Positions 29,036 through 37,130 of a stretch of 64,000 nt of DNA are shown here, in pieces (position 1 is the first letter of the stretch; every line of letters begins with the position of its first letter). Position numbers and translations under genes: made by a program. The notes below the pieces were generated by a model. It ran no database searches. It worked only from the letters and a program-made list of their open reading frames with translations, and was not told the DNA's origin. Source of the DNA: Dactylosporangium roseum (GTDB taxonomy: Bacteria; Actinomycetota; Actinomycetes; Mycobacteriales; Micromonosporaceae); contig NZ_CP073721.1 of the NCBI RefSeq assembly GCF_025264685.1, positions 425,001 through 489,000 on the forward strand, written 5' to 3'.

Positions 29036-29755
29036 TCAGGCCTGCCCGGGCGGGTTGTGGGTCGGCTGCTTCTTGACGCCGGGGCTGGGGTTGCCCGGTT
29101 TCGGCGTCGCCGGGTTCGACGGATGCGCCGACGAGGAGCCGGGTCGCGAGGTCGCGGACGGTGCGCCGACCAGCCTCCGGCAATAGTCGGTGATGCCGGA
29201 ATCGCCGCCGGCCACCCGGGCCAGTTCCCGCCGGTCCGTGCCGGTGACGGGGGCGGAGCGCGGATCGGCCTGGAACGCCAGCCACGCCCGGCACAGCTCG
29301 ACCGGCCCCGCAGGGCCCGGGCTCGGCGTCGTCCCGGTCCGGCCGGGCGACGGCTGTTGCGACGGCGAACGGGACGGGTTTCCGGTTTCCTGGTCGTCCG
29401 GTGCGGGCACCCCGACGCCGGACAGCAGTGCGTGAACGGTCCGCTGGATCGGGTCCGGAAGCTGGCCGGTCCCCGCCGCGTACGCCGTGCCGCCGATGGG
29501 CACGAGCACCGCGATCGCCATCGCGACGAGGGCCATGCGCCGACGGCGTCGCTCGGTCGGCCGGAACACGCGCCGGTAGCCGGCGACCGCCGCCGCCTCG
29601 CCGGCGAGCTCGTGCGGTCGCGCCGGTGCCGTGGCCGCGGCGAGCAGCACGGCGACGGCGGCGTGCCGGCGGTCCGGCAGGCGGTGGAGGTCGAGCAGCC
29701 GCTCCGCGTCCTCCGGGCCGAGGTCGGTCATGGGATCGGTCATGGGATCGCTCAT
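29036..29755 (-). CDS. membrane protein with cytosolic helical domain and Pro/Ser-rich exterior
   Basis: 239-aa protein. The N-terminal 80 residues are charged and helical (LGPEDAERLLDLHRLP), followed by a basic stretch RRRRR, one transmembrane helix at about 81-97 and a Pro/Ser/Thr-rich exterior with a compact segment containing ELCRAWLAF and ITDYCRRLVG, whose two Cys may pair. The layout resembles anti-sigma-factor-like membrane proteins, but no zinc motif is present. The start is ambiguous because a 12-bp tandem repeat gives three in-frame Met codons (29755, 29743, 29731). The first follows the synthase stop by 7 nt with AGGTGA upstream, so it is in that operon. Confidence 0.7.
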   Translation of the reverse strand: MSDPMTDPMTDLGPEDAERLLDLHRLPDRRHAAVAVLLAAATAPARPHELAGEAAAVAGYRRVFRPTERRRRRMALVAMAIAVLVPIGGTAYAAGTGQLPDPIQRTVHALLSGVGVPAPDDQETGNPSRSPSQQPSPGRTGTTPSPGPAGPVELCRAWLAFQADPRSAPVTGTDRRELARVAGGDSGITDYCRRLVGAPSATSRPGSSSAHPSNPATPKPGNPSPGVKKQPTHNPPGQA

Positions 29756-29762
29756 GGATTCG

Positions 29763-31862
29763 TCACCTCGTCGGCGCCATGGCCGACGCCAGTCCCGTGC
29801 GGGCCATGGCCTGCCAGCGTTGCCGGCCACCGAGCAGGGCCGCGACCGAGGACTGCACCACCACGAGGTAGAGCAGTTGGCGGTACACCACCTGTTGCAA
29901 CGGTACCGTCCACAGCGGACCCATCGGCTCACGGTCCAGCCGCAACGCGTAGGCGGCGGCGAGCACCTGCAAGGCGGTGAACCCGCACCACACCGCCGCC
30001 ACCTGCGCCCACGGCAGGAAGGCCAGTCCGAAGACGGCGTAGACGTCGACCAGCGGGGCCGTCAACGGCAGCAGCATCTGGAACAGCACCAGGTAGACCA
30101 GCCCGCGCCGGCCGAGGCGCCCGCCGCCGCCGCGCTCCAGCACGGCCCGCCGGTGCTTCCAGGCGGCCTGCATCGTGCCGTAGCACCAGCGGTACCGTTG
30201 CCGCCACAACTGCCGCAGGGAACCCGGCGCCTCCGTCCACGCGACCGCGTCGGGGGCGTAGACCACGCGCCACCCGGCCCGCAGGATGGCCATGGTGAGA
30301 TCGGTGTCCTCGGCGAGGGTGTCGGCGGGCACCCCGTCGACCTCGAACAGCGCCTCGCGCCGGAACGCGCCGATGGCACCGGGGATCGTCGGCATGCAGC
30401 CGCCGAGGTCGAACATGCGCCGGTCGAGGTTGAAGCCGACCACGTACTCGAGATGCTGCCACCGGCCGAGCAGGCCCTTGCGGTTGGCCACCTTGGTGTT
30501 GCCGCTGACCGCGCCGACGTCGGGGTCGGCGAACGGCTGGACGAGCCGGCCGACGGCGTCGGGCTCGAAGACGGTGTCGCCGTCGACGAGGACGAGCAGG
30601 TCGCCGCGCGCCGCGGCGATGCCGGTGTTCAGCGCCGCGGGCTTGCCCGCGTTGGGCTGGCGGATCACACGTACCGAGGGCAGACCCAGCCGGCGCACGA
30701 TGTCGGCGGTGCCGTCGGTGGAGCCGTCGTCCACGACGACGACCTCGATCCCCGGGTAGTCGTTGGCGACCAGCGAGCGTACCGTCGCGGCGATGTTCGC
30801 GGCCTCGTTGTAGGCGGGCACGATGACCGACACCCGGCCCGGGTACGCACGCCGGTGCCGCTGCCGCCCGGCCAGCCGGGCGTGCCGTCGCGCGGCGGCC
30901 ACCTGCACCGCCAGCCGCAGCAACGCGAGGGCGGTGCTGAGTACGATCAGCCACCACATGGCACCGCTCAGCCAGGCGGCCGTCGTCTGGGTCCAGCGCA
31001 GCGCGAGCCCGCGCGCCTTGACGCCGGTGCCCGCGACGCTGGCGGCGGGCAGGCCGACCCCCTCCGACACGGTGACGAACCGGAAGCCGTGGGTCTCGTC
31101 GAGGATCCGCCGGGTCGCCTCGACGGTCTGCGACCGGTCACCGCCGCCGTCGTGCAGCATGACCACCGCGCCCGACGTCGCCCCCGGCTCGGGCCGCGCG
31201 GCGCGCACGATCGCGTCCACGCCGGGGCCGCGCCAGTCCTCGGTGTCCAGGTCGGTGAGGACGGTGAGGTACCCCGCGTCCGCCACGGTGCGGACGGCGG
31301 CGAACTCGTCGGGTGCCAGCGCCGACGGTGTCGACGAGTAGGGCGGCCGCACGAGTCGCACGGCCCGGCCGGTCGCCGCCGCGATCGCGTTCGCGGTCAG
31401 GGTCAGCTCCAGCCGCTGCCGCCACACCGGCACGGACGCCAGGTCGGGATGGGTGAAGGTGTGTACGCCCAGCTCGTGCCCCTCGGCGAGGATCCGCCGT
31501 ACCAGTTCGGGGTGCCGGTTGACCTGTGAGCCGACCACGAAGAACGTGGCGCGGGCCTGGTGCTCGCGCAGCGCGTCGAGGATCCGCGGGGTCCAGCGCG
31601 GATCCGGACCGTCGTCGAAGGTCAGCGCGATCGCACCGGCCGGCACGGCCGCGGCCGTCACCCCACCGGCGCGGTCCACCCGCAGCACCGGGCCGGCGGG
31701 GTCGGTGAGGGCCGACCCGACGTGCGGTGCCGGCGTCCCGGACTCGCCGGCGGACAGCTCGACGTAACCGTTGAAGCACAGCTCGGCCAACAGCACGAGG
31801 CCGCCGAGCAGCAGCAGGCTCCAGTGCGCCCGGGGCGTGCGGTGGGCGGTGTGGCGGGCCAT
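29763..31862 (-). CDS. bifunctional NodB deacetylase / family 2 glycosyltransferase membrane protein
   Basis: 699-aa fusion. TM at 14-32, then an extracytoplasmic NodB domain with TFDDGPDPRW (Asp83/Asp84), HTFTH metal motif (His134, His138), RPPYSSTPS and VVMLHDGGGDR. A second TM at about 300-322 leads to a cytosolic processive GT2 domain with VIVPAYNEAAN, DDGSTDGT, DGD (427-429), EDTD (518) and QRYRW (555-559), then C-terminal helices (590-690). It resembles PgaC- or HasA/NodC-type synthases, so it should polymerise an N-acetylhexosamine glycan while deacetylating it outside. Order in the operon: small Pro-rich membrane protein, this enzyme, then the anti-sigma-like protein. Confidence 0.92.
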   Translation of the reverse strand: MARHTAHRTPRAHWSLLLLGGLVLLAELCFNGYVELSAGESGTPAPHVGSALTDPAGPVLRVDRAGGVTAAAVPAGAIALTFDDGPDPRWTPRILDALREHQARATFFVVGSQVNRHPELVRRILAEGHELGVHTFTHPDLASVPVWRQRLELTLTANAIAAATGRAVRLVRPPYSSTPSALAPDEFAAVRTVADAGYLTVLTDLDTEDWRGPGVDAIVRAARPEPGATSGAVVMLHDGGGDRSQTVEATRRILDETHGFRFVTVSEGVGLPAASVAGTGVKARGLALRWTQTTAAWLSGAMWWLIVLSTALALLRLAVQVAAARRHARLAGRQRHRRAYPGRVSVIVPAYNEAANIAATVRSLVANDYPGIEVVVVDDGSTDGTADIVRRLGLPSVRVIRQPNAGKPAALNTGIAAARGDLLVLVDGDTVFEPDAVGRLVQPFADPDVGAVSGNTKVANRKGLLGRWQHLEYVVGFNLDRRMFDLGGCMPTIPGAIGAFRREALFEVDGVPADTLAEDTDLTMAILRAGWRVVYAPDAVAWTEAPGSLRQLWRQRYRWCYGTMQAAWKHRRAVLERGGGGRLGRRGLVYLVLFQMLLPLTAPLVDVYAVFGLAFLPWAQVAAVWCGFTALQVLAAAYALRLDREPMGPLWTVPLQQVVYRQLLYLVVVQSSVAALLGGRQRWQAMARTGLASAMAPTR

Positions 31863-31865
31863 CGA

Positions 31866-32270
31866 CTACTTCGTCCGGCTCGGCTTGGGGTTGCCGCCGT
31901 TGCCGGGGTGCGACGTCTTGCGGTTGCCCGGCAGATCCGTCGGAACCGGCACGGTGGTGGTCGGCGTGGTGGCGGTGTGCGGCGTCGCGCTCGGGGCCGG
32001 TCTTCTGGTGGTCGGAAGCTGTGCGGGCACGAGCAAACTGGGCGCGGGGCTCACCCCGGTCTCGCCGCGGTACAGGCCGCCCTGACCGCTCTCGGGCAGG
32101 CCGGGCAGCGGCACCGGAGACGACCCGAGCAAGCCGGCGATCAGCAGTGAGCAGCCGACGGCGAGGAGCACGCCGACACCGGCGCCGAGACCGGTGAACA
32201 GCCGCCGGCGCCGACCCGTGCGATCAACGAAGACCGGTTCCACACCCGGAAGAAGCGGGCGGGGCGCCAA
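31866..32270 (-). CDS. small Pro/Thr-rich membrane protein
   Basis: 134-aa protein with a short cytosolic start (FVDRTGRRRRLF), one transmembrane helix (about 27-48) and a Pro/Thr/Ser-rich exterior rich in TTRRPAPSATP, ending with a basic tail. TTG at 32270 is the likely start, with no strong ribosome-binding site. The stop is 3 nt before the start of the deacetylase-synthase gene, so it is the first gene of that operon. Its role is unknown; partner of the synthase is inferred from position. Confidence 0.6.
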   Translation of the reverse strand: MAPRPLLPGVEPVFVDRTGRRRRLFTGLGAGVGVLLAVGCSLLIAGLLGSSPVPLPGLPESGQGGLYRGETGVSPAPSLLVPAQLPTTRRPAPSATPHTATTPTTTVPVPTDLPGNRKTSHPGNGGNPKPSRTK

Positions 32271-32340
32271 GGTCGTTACAACTGTGGCCCGTGCGTTGCT
32301 TCTTCCGGCGACCGACGAAGGGAGGCGTCGGCGGCCGGCC

Positions 32341-32769
32341 TCACCGGAGGCTCTCGATCAGCAGGGTCAGCGATCGCATGAGCTCCTCGGCGCGCTGCGG
32401 GCCGAACGCCGCCTCGACCGCCCGGTGGTGCGCCGTCGCGGCGTGGTCGAGGCGGTCCACGAGCAGGGTGCCGCTGTCGGAGAGGTACACCGCCACCCTC
32501 CGCCGGTCGTTGGCGTCCTGGCGGCGGTAGACCAGCGCGGAGTCCACGAGCCGGTCGACGGCCTTGGTGAGCGTCGGGTGCGGCATCAGGGCCGCCTCCG
32601 CCAGGTCCCCCATCGAGTGGCCGCGCCCGTCGGAGAGGGCCCGCAGGATGCGCCACTGCTCGACGGTCACACCTTCCGCATGCAGCGCCGTGGACAATCC
32701 ACGGTTCACCGCCCGCTCGGCCTCACTGAGCACGTAGCCGAGGTGCGATCGTAGCCCGACGGCTTCCAC
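32341..32769 (-). CDS. MarR-family transcriptional regulator
   Basis: 142-aa winged-helix regulator with dimerisation helices at both ends. The DNA-binding core shows VTVEQWRILRALSDG, the recognition helix HPTLTKAVDRLVDSALV and the wing DANDRRRVAVYLSDSG, where the Asp-Arg pair of MarR proteins is conserved. GTG start at 32769 with GAGGGTGATGAC upstream. It is divergent from the AmiC-like binding protein gene, with 62 bp between the starts. That interval contains CTGCAG near its centre, which may be part of an operator. Confidence 0.9.
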   Translation of the reverse strand: MEAVGLRSHLGYVLSEAERAVNRGLSTALHAEGVTVEQWRILRALSDGRGHSMGDLAEAALMPHPTLTKAVDRLVDSALVYRRQDANDRRRVAVYLSDSGTLLVDRLDHAATAHHRAVEAAFGPQRAEELMRSLTLLIESLR

Positions 32770-32831
32770 GTCATCACCCTCTTCTCTGCCGACTGCAGAT
32801 CGAAGATACTCGGCGCGTGGAAGAGGTCAGG

Positions 32832-33923
32832 ATGATCTCGGACCCGCTCGAGGCCCGGCTGCTCGCCCCCGAGCCGGGTCACGTGGTGCGCGTGGGCCTC
32901 GCCGTGCCGATGTCGGGAACGCTGGGCATGATGGGCCCGGCCGTCCTCAACTGCGCCGGCCTGGCGGTCGCCGAACTGAACGCCGCCGGTGGCCTGCTGG
33001 GTCTTCCGGTGGAGTTGGTACTGGTGGACGCCGGCCGCGAGCCCCGAACCGTCGCCGCCGACCTGACCGACCTGGTCCGTTCCGGGGCGATCGCCGGCGT
33101 CGTCGGCACGCACGCCAGCGACGTGCGAATCGAGGTCGTCAGGGCGCTCGCCGGCCAGATCCCGTACGTCTACACCCCGCCGTACGAGGGCGGCGAGTCC
33201 GCGCCGGGCGTGTACCTGCTCGGCGAGACACCCGGCCGCCAGTTGCGCCCCGCCCTGGACTGGCTGGTCACCAACCGCCGGGCCCGCCGCTGGGCGCTGA
33301 TCGGCAACGACTACGTCTGGCCCCGCCGGCTCAACGGGGCCGCGACGGCGTACCTGCGGGCCGCGCACGCCACGGTCGTCGCGTCGCGGTACGCCCCGTT
33401 CGGCAATCTCGACCCGGAGCCGCTGCTCGACCTGGTGGCGGCGAGCCGGGCCGACGCCGTCCTGCTGACGCTGGTGGGCAGCGACCTGGTGCGGTTCAAC
33501 CGCGCGTTCGCCGCGACCCGGCTCGACCAGCGGGTGCTGCGGCTGTGCGCGGCCCTGGAGGAGAACGGCCTGCTCGGCGCGGGCGGTGACACCAGCGGTG
33601 AGCTGTACGCCACGATGGGCTACTTCGGCAGTGTCGCCACCGACACCGGCCTGGACTTCGTCGAGCGGTACACCCACCGGTACGGCTGGCAGGCGCCGGT
33701 CCTCAACGGCCACGCCGAGGCCTGCTACGACGGCGTCCGCCTGCTCGCGGCTCTGGCCGAGCGGGCCGGCGGTCTCGACCCGGCGCGGATCGACGCGACC
33801 TCCGACGGCACGACGGTCACCGGCGGCCGGGGTCGCCTGACCGTCGCCGCCCGCCATGTCGACCAGCCGGTCTACCTGGCCCGCGCGGACGGCCTGGACT
33901 TCGACGTGCTCCGCGCGTTCTGA
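32832..33923 (+). CDS. AmiC/periplasmic-binding-protein-like ligand sensor without signal peptide
   Basis: 363-aa protein of the Leu/Ile/Val-type periplasmic binding protein fold (peripla_BP_5/6). It shows VRVGLAVPMSGTLGMMG (the first strand and binding loop), AAGGLLGLPVELVLVDAG, GVVGTHASD and a conserved second-lobe segment AEACYDGVRLLAAL. No signal peptide or lipobox precedes the fold, so it is probably cytosolic like AmiC of amidase operons, which binds a ligand to control gene expression. ATG 32832 has GGAAGAGG 5 nt upstream; GTG 32817 is an alternative. It is divergent from marR and ends before the cslA end at 33964. The ligand is unknown. Confidence 0.8.
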   Translation: MISDPLEARLLAPEPGHVVRVGLAVPMSGTLGMMGPAVLNCAGLAVAELNAAGGLLGLPVELVLVDAGREPRTVAADLTDLVRSGAIAGVVGTHASDVRIEVVRALAGQIPYVYTPPYEGGESAPGVYLLGETPGRQLRPALDWLVTNRRARRWALIGNDYVWPRRLNGAATAYLRAAHATVVASRYAPFGNLDPEPLLDLVAASRADAVLLTLVGSDLVRFNRAFAATRLDQRVLRLCAALEENGLLGAGGDTSGELYATMGYFGSVATDTGLDFVERYTHRYGWQAPVLNGHAEACYDGVRLLAALAERAGGLDPARIDATSDGTTVTGGRGRLTVAARHVDQPVYLARADGLDFDVLRAF

Positions 33924-33963
33924 GTGGGCTGTCGAAGGTCGCGCGGACGCCGCGCTCCGGCGG

Positions 33964-35952
33964 TCAGCGGTCGTCGCGGTCGGAGCGCCAGGTGATGCGG
34001 GTCGGATCTTCGGTGACTGCGGGGTCGGTTCGCTGCTGGGGGATGCGCGGGCCCTCGACCCTGGGGATGATCAGCGTCGCGCTCACATCCTCATGGGGCT
34101 GACCGGCCTGGCGGGCCCGGAGCCGCTCCTCCAACAGCTCCCGTGGGATCTCCATGGTGATGTCGCCGGCGTGATCCGGGGTGCCGGCCTGGCTGACCCG
34201 CGGTTCCTGCGCGGCCTTACGCGGATCGTTTCGCCGGTGGTAGACCAACCGCGAGTCGAGGCGCCACAGGATCAGCGGCGCCAGGCACACGAGCAGCGCG
34301 ACCGAGGGCCACAGCAGGGAGGCCACGGCCGCGTACTCCCGCACGAACGACACGACGATCGCGGCCGTCAGCAGCACGAGCCAGCCGATATGGTTGCGGA
34401 AGGTGCGCAGGCCGTCACGGCTGCTGCTCTCGCCCTTCGGCGTGACGACGAACCTCGCCGGACGGCGGCCGATCGTGCTGAGCAACTGGACCGCGTAGAT
34501 CGGCGCGGCGATCACCGACATGAGCATGCCCTTGATGCCGCGTGAGTCCGGCGGTTCGTAGGGGCTCACGTTGTACTGGCGGTTGTTGATGTAGAGCCAC
34601 AGGGAGAACGCGGTCGCGTCGGTGTAGAGCGCGAACCACAACTGCGGCGAGATCGTCATGCCGCTCACGCCCAGTGCCAGGAACAGCACGGCGTTGACGA
34701 TGCCGAGCAGCCAGCCGATCGCCATCGACGGGTAGAACGTCGTGATCAGCGTGTAGTGCAGCATACCGCCGGGGGAGAGCCGCCAGAACCGCCGCCAGAA
34801 CGTCTTCGTCAGGATCTCGAACGTGCCCCGCGACCAGCGCCGCTGCTGGCTGAAGTAGTCGTTCCAGCTCGACGGTCCCTCGCCGGCCGAGAGCACGTCG
34901 GGGGTGTAGACCGACTTCCACCGCCGGCCCGTGGCCGGGTTGCGGGTCGTGTGCAGCATGAGGCCGGTCGCCATGTCCTCGGTGATCGAGTCGCTCAACC
35001 CGCCGATGCTCTTCAGCGCCGAGATGCGGATGGCGTTGTTGGTGCCGACGAGCATCGACGTGCCGTAGCGGTTCGCGGCGCGCTGGATGACGCTGTGGAA
35101 CGGGAACTGCTGGGACTCGGCGGCCCTTGTGACGAACGCCTCACCGTTCTTGTAGCACTGTGGCCCGACCGCGAATGCGACGTCGGGATCGCGGAAGTAG
35201 CCGACGATGCGCTCGGCGAAGTTGGCCAGCGGCACGTGGTCGGGGTCCACGGAGAGCAGCACGTCGTAGTTGTCTCCGTGTGCGTCGACCCACGAGTTGT
35301 AGTTGCCGTGCTTGGTCCTCGCCCGGAACGGGCCTTTCGCCTGGTTGTACCGGTCGATCCCCTTCCGTGTGAAGTGCCGGATGCCCAGCTCGTCGCACAT
35401 CGCCTTGACCGCGTCGTCGTCACCCTCGTCGAGCAGCCAGATGTCGAACGTGCCCCGGTGCCGGATGCGCTTCGCCGCCCGCAGGGTGTCCCGCACGACC
35501 GCGATCGGCTCCTTGCTCGGCACGATCGTGGTCAGGAACGCCAGGCGCAGCCGGGCGTCCGGGGTCACCGGGATCGGGTCCCGCGAGGTGATCGACGCCA
35601 GCGAGAGCGACAGCACGTTGATCAGCCGGAGCAGCTCGACGACGGCGATCGAGCAGATGACGAACACGTTGGCGTAGGCGGCCGCCTGGGCGACCGGGCC
35701 AGGGTTGGTCTGCGCGAAGTGGGTCGGCTGGAGCAACCACACGCAGAAGAGCACCTCGAAGCAGATGTTCAGCACCGCGATGAGGATCGAGCCGAAGAGC
35801 CTGCGGCTGCCGTCCAGCTTGCGTTGATTGCGGTAACGGACCTGATACCGACCGGTGGTCGGTGGAGCGTTCAGTGGCCCGGCGAGCCGGCTGAAGCTCT
35901 CGAGCCGGGCCCAGGAGCGTCCGTAGACGGGGATCTCGAATGGCTCCGACAC
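33964..35952 (-). CDS. cslA: cellulose-synthase-like glycosyltransferase, CslA type
   Basis: 662-aa family 2 synthase in the membrane that makes a beta-linked glycan. Two TM helices near 55-75 and 90-115, catalytic domain with LLDEGDDD, SVDPDHVP (DPD 236-238), TEDMATG (324-326) and QQRRW (369-373), then four to five TM helices (about 385-560) and a charged cytosolic tail. No PilZ domain is present, so no c-di-GMP switch as in BcsA. In Streptomyces CslA works with GlxA and a GH6 enzyme at hyphal tips, and both partners are adjacent here. GTG 35952 has AGGGGA just upstream; GTG 35982 or ATG 35964 are alternatives. Confidence 0.88.
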   Translation of the reverse strand: MSEPFEIPVYGRSWARLESFSRLAGPLNAPPTTGRYQVRYRNQRKLDGSRRLFGSILIAVLNICFEVLFCVWLLQPTHFAQTNPGPVAQAAAYANVFVICSIAVVELLRLINVLSLSLASITSRDPIPVTPDARLRLAFLTTIVPSKEPIAVVRDTLRAAKRIRHRGTFDIWLLDEGDDDAVKAMCDELGIRHFTRKGIDRYNQAKGPFRARTKHGNYNSWVDAHGDNYDVLLSVDPDHVPLANFAERIVGYFRDPDVAFAVGPQCYKNGEAFVTRAAESQQFPFHSVIQRAANRYGTSMLVGTNNAIRISALKSIGGLSDSITEDMATGLMLHTTRNPATGRRWKSVYTPDVLSAGEGPSSWNDYFSQQRRWSRGTFEILTKTFWRRFWRLSPGGMLHYTLITTFYPSMAIGWLLGIVNAVLFLALGVSGMTISPQLWFALYTDATAFSLWLYINNRQYNVSPYEPPDSRGIKGMLMSVIAAPIYAVQLLSTIGRRPARFVVTPKGESSSRDGLRTFRNHIGWLVLLTAAIVVSFVREYAAVASLLWPSVALLVCLAPLILWRLDSRLVYHRRNDPRKAAQEPRVSQAGTPDHAGDITMEIPRELLEERLRARQAGQPHEDVSATLIIPRVEGPRIPQQRTDPAVTEDPTRITWRSDRDDR

Positions 35953-36043
35953 TGGTCCCCTCATTTGCTGTGGCGCAATCACATCAGCCAGGCAGGCAGC
36001 ATAACCACCCTCGGCGGCTGACGGACTGGGTTAGTCTCCCGCA

Positions 36044-37126
36044 GTGACGAGAGCGGTGACGAGGCCGGTGACCGGAATGCTGTGGATCGCACTCGCGGCC
36101 ACCCTGATGTCCGCCTGCGGGTCCGGTGGTGACTCCGCCGCCGACGGCCCCACGACAGGTCACCAGCCGGGCCGGGCCGCGCAGAACGCCCAGCCGGCCG
36201 ACGTGCTGGCCGGCCCGCCGGCCTCCCGCAACCCCCTTGCCGGCAAGGCGTTTTTCGTCGACTCGAGCGGGCCCGCCGCAGTGCAGGTGGCCCAGTGGGA
36301 GGCGCAGCGCAAGGCCGACGCCGACCAGATCCGCAAGATCGCGGACCGGCCGGTCGCGCTGTGGATCGGCGGCGGCTCCGGTGCGGTCGACGCGAAGGTC
36401 GACGCCGTCATCGGCCGGGCGGCGGCCAAGGGGCAGTTGCCGATCCTCGTCGCCTACAACATCCCGCACCGTGACTGCGGCAACTTCAGCGCCGGTGGCG
36501 CGGCGTCCGCGGACGAATACCGTGCGTGGATCCGATCGTTCGCCGCGGGCGTCAAGGGCCGCCCGGTGGTCGTAATCCTGGAGCCGGACGCGGTCCCGCA
36601 CGCGGTGGAGGGCTGCGCTGACGGTCCGGCCCGGCTCGCGCTGCTGGCCGACGCCGTCGGCGTCCTGAAGGCCACCGGTTCGGCGTCGGTCTACCTCGAC
36701 GCGGGCCACGCCCACTGGATCACCGACATGAAGCGGCTCGCCTCCGCCCTGCAGAAGGCCGACGTGGCCTCGGCCGACGGATTCGCGCTCAACGTCTCGA
36801 ACTTCATCGTCACCTCGGAGAACCTGTCCTACGGCAACCGGGTCTCCGACGCCCTCGGCGGCAAGGCCCACTTCGTCATCGACACCAGCCGCAACGGCGC
36901 CGGTCCGCTGCCCGGCACCGGCGATGTCAACGGCGGCCCGCGCTGGTGCAATCCGCCGGGCCGCCTGCTCGGCCAGGCGCCGACGGCCGACACGGGACAG
37001 CAGCGCCTCGACGCCCTGCTGTGGATCAAGCGTCCCGGCGAGTCCGACGGTGCCTGCCGCCCCGGCGAGCCCGAGGCCGGCCAGTGGTGGCCCGACTACG
37101 CCCTCGACCTGGCGAAGCGCTCCTGA
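36044..37126 (+). CDS. lipoprotein glycoside hydrolase family 6 (CslZ-like)
   Basis: 360-aa cellulase-fold enzyme anchored as a lipoprotein: basic start, hydrophobic helix and lipobox LMSAC with Cys25. GH6 blocks: KAFFVDSSGPAAV, the loop VAYNIPHRDCGNFSAGG with Asp144, the acid ILEPDAVPH with Asp182, YLDAGHAHWI and KRPGESDGAC. It should cut beta-1,4-glucan or a related glycan made by the neighbouring CslA. In Streptomyces this gene (cslZ) follows cslA and glxA in one direction; here it lies between the two and is read from the other strand. Its 3' end is 4 nt from the end of glxA. GTG at 36044, or ATG at 36077. Confidence 0.88.
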   Translation: MTRAVTRPVTGMLWIALAATLMSACGSGGDSAADGPTTGHQPGRAAQNAQPADVLAGPPASRNPLAGKAFFVDSSGPAAVQVAQWEAQRKADADQIRKIADRPVALWIGGGSGAVDAKVDAVIGRAAAKGQLPILVAYNIPHRDCGNFSAGGAASADEYRAWIRSFAAGVKGRPVVVILEPDAVPHAVEGCADGPARLALLADAVGVLKATGSASVYLDAGHAHWITDMKRLASALQKADVASADGFALNVSNFIVTSENLSYGNRVSDALGGKAHFVIDTSRNGAGPLPGTGDVNGGPRWCNPPGRLLGQAPTADTGQQRLDALLWIKRPGESDGACRPGEPEAGQWWPDYALDLAKRS

Positions 37127-37130
37127 CCGG

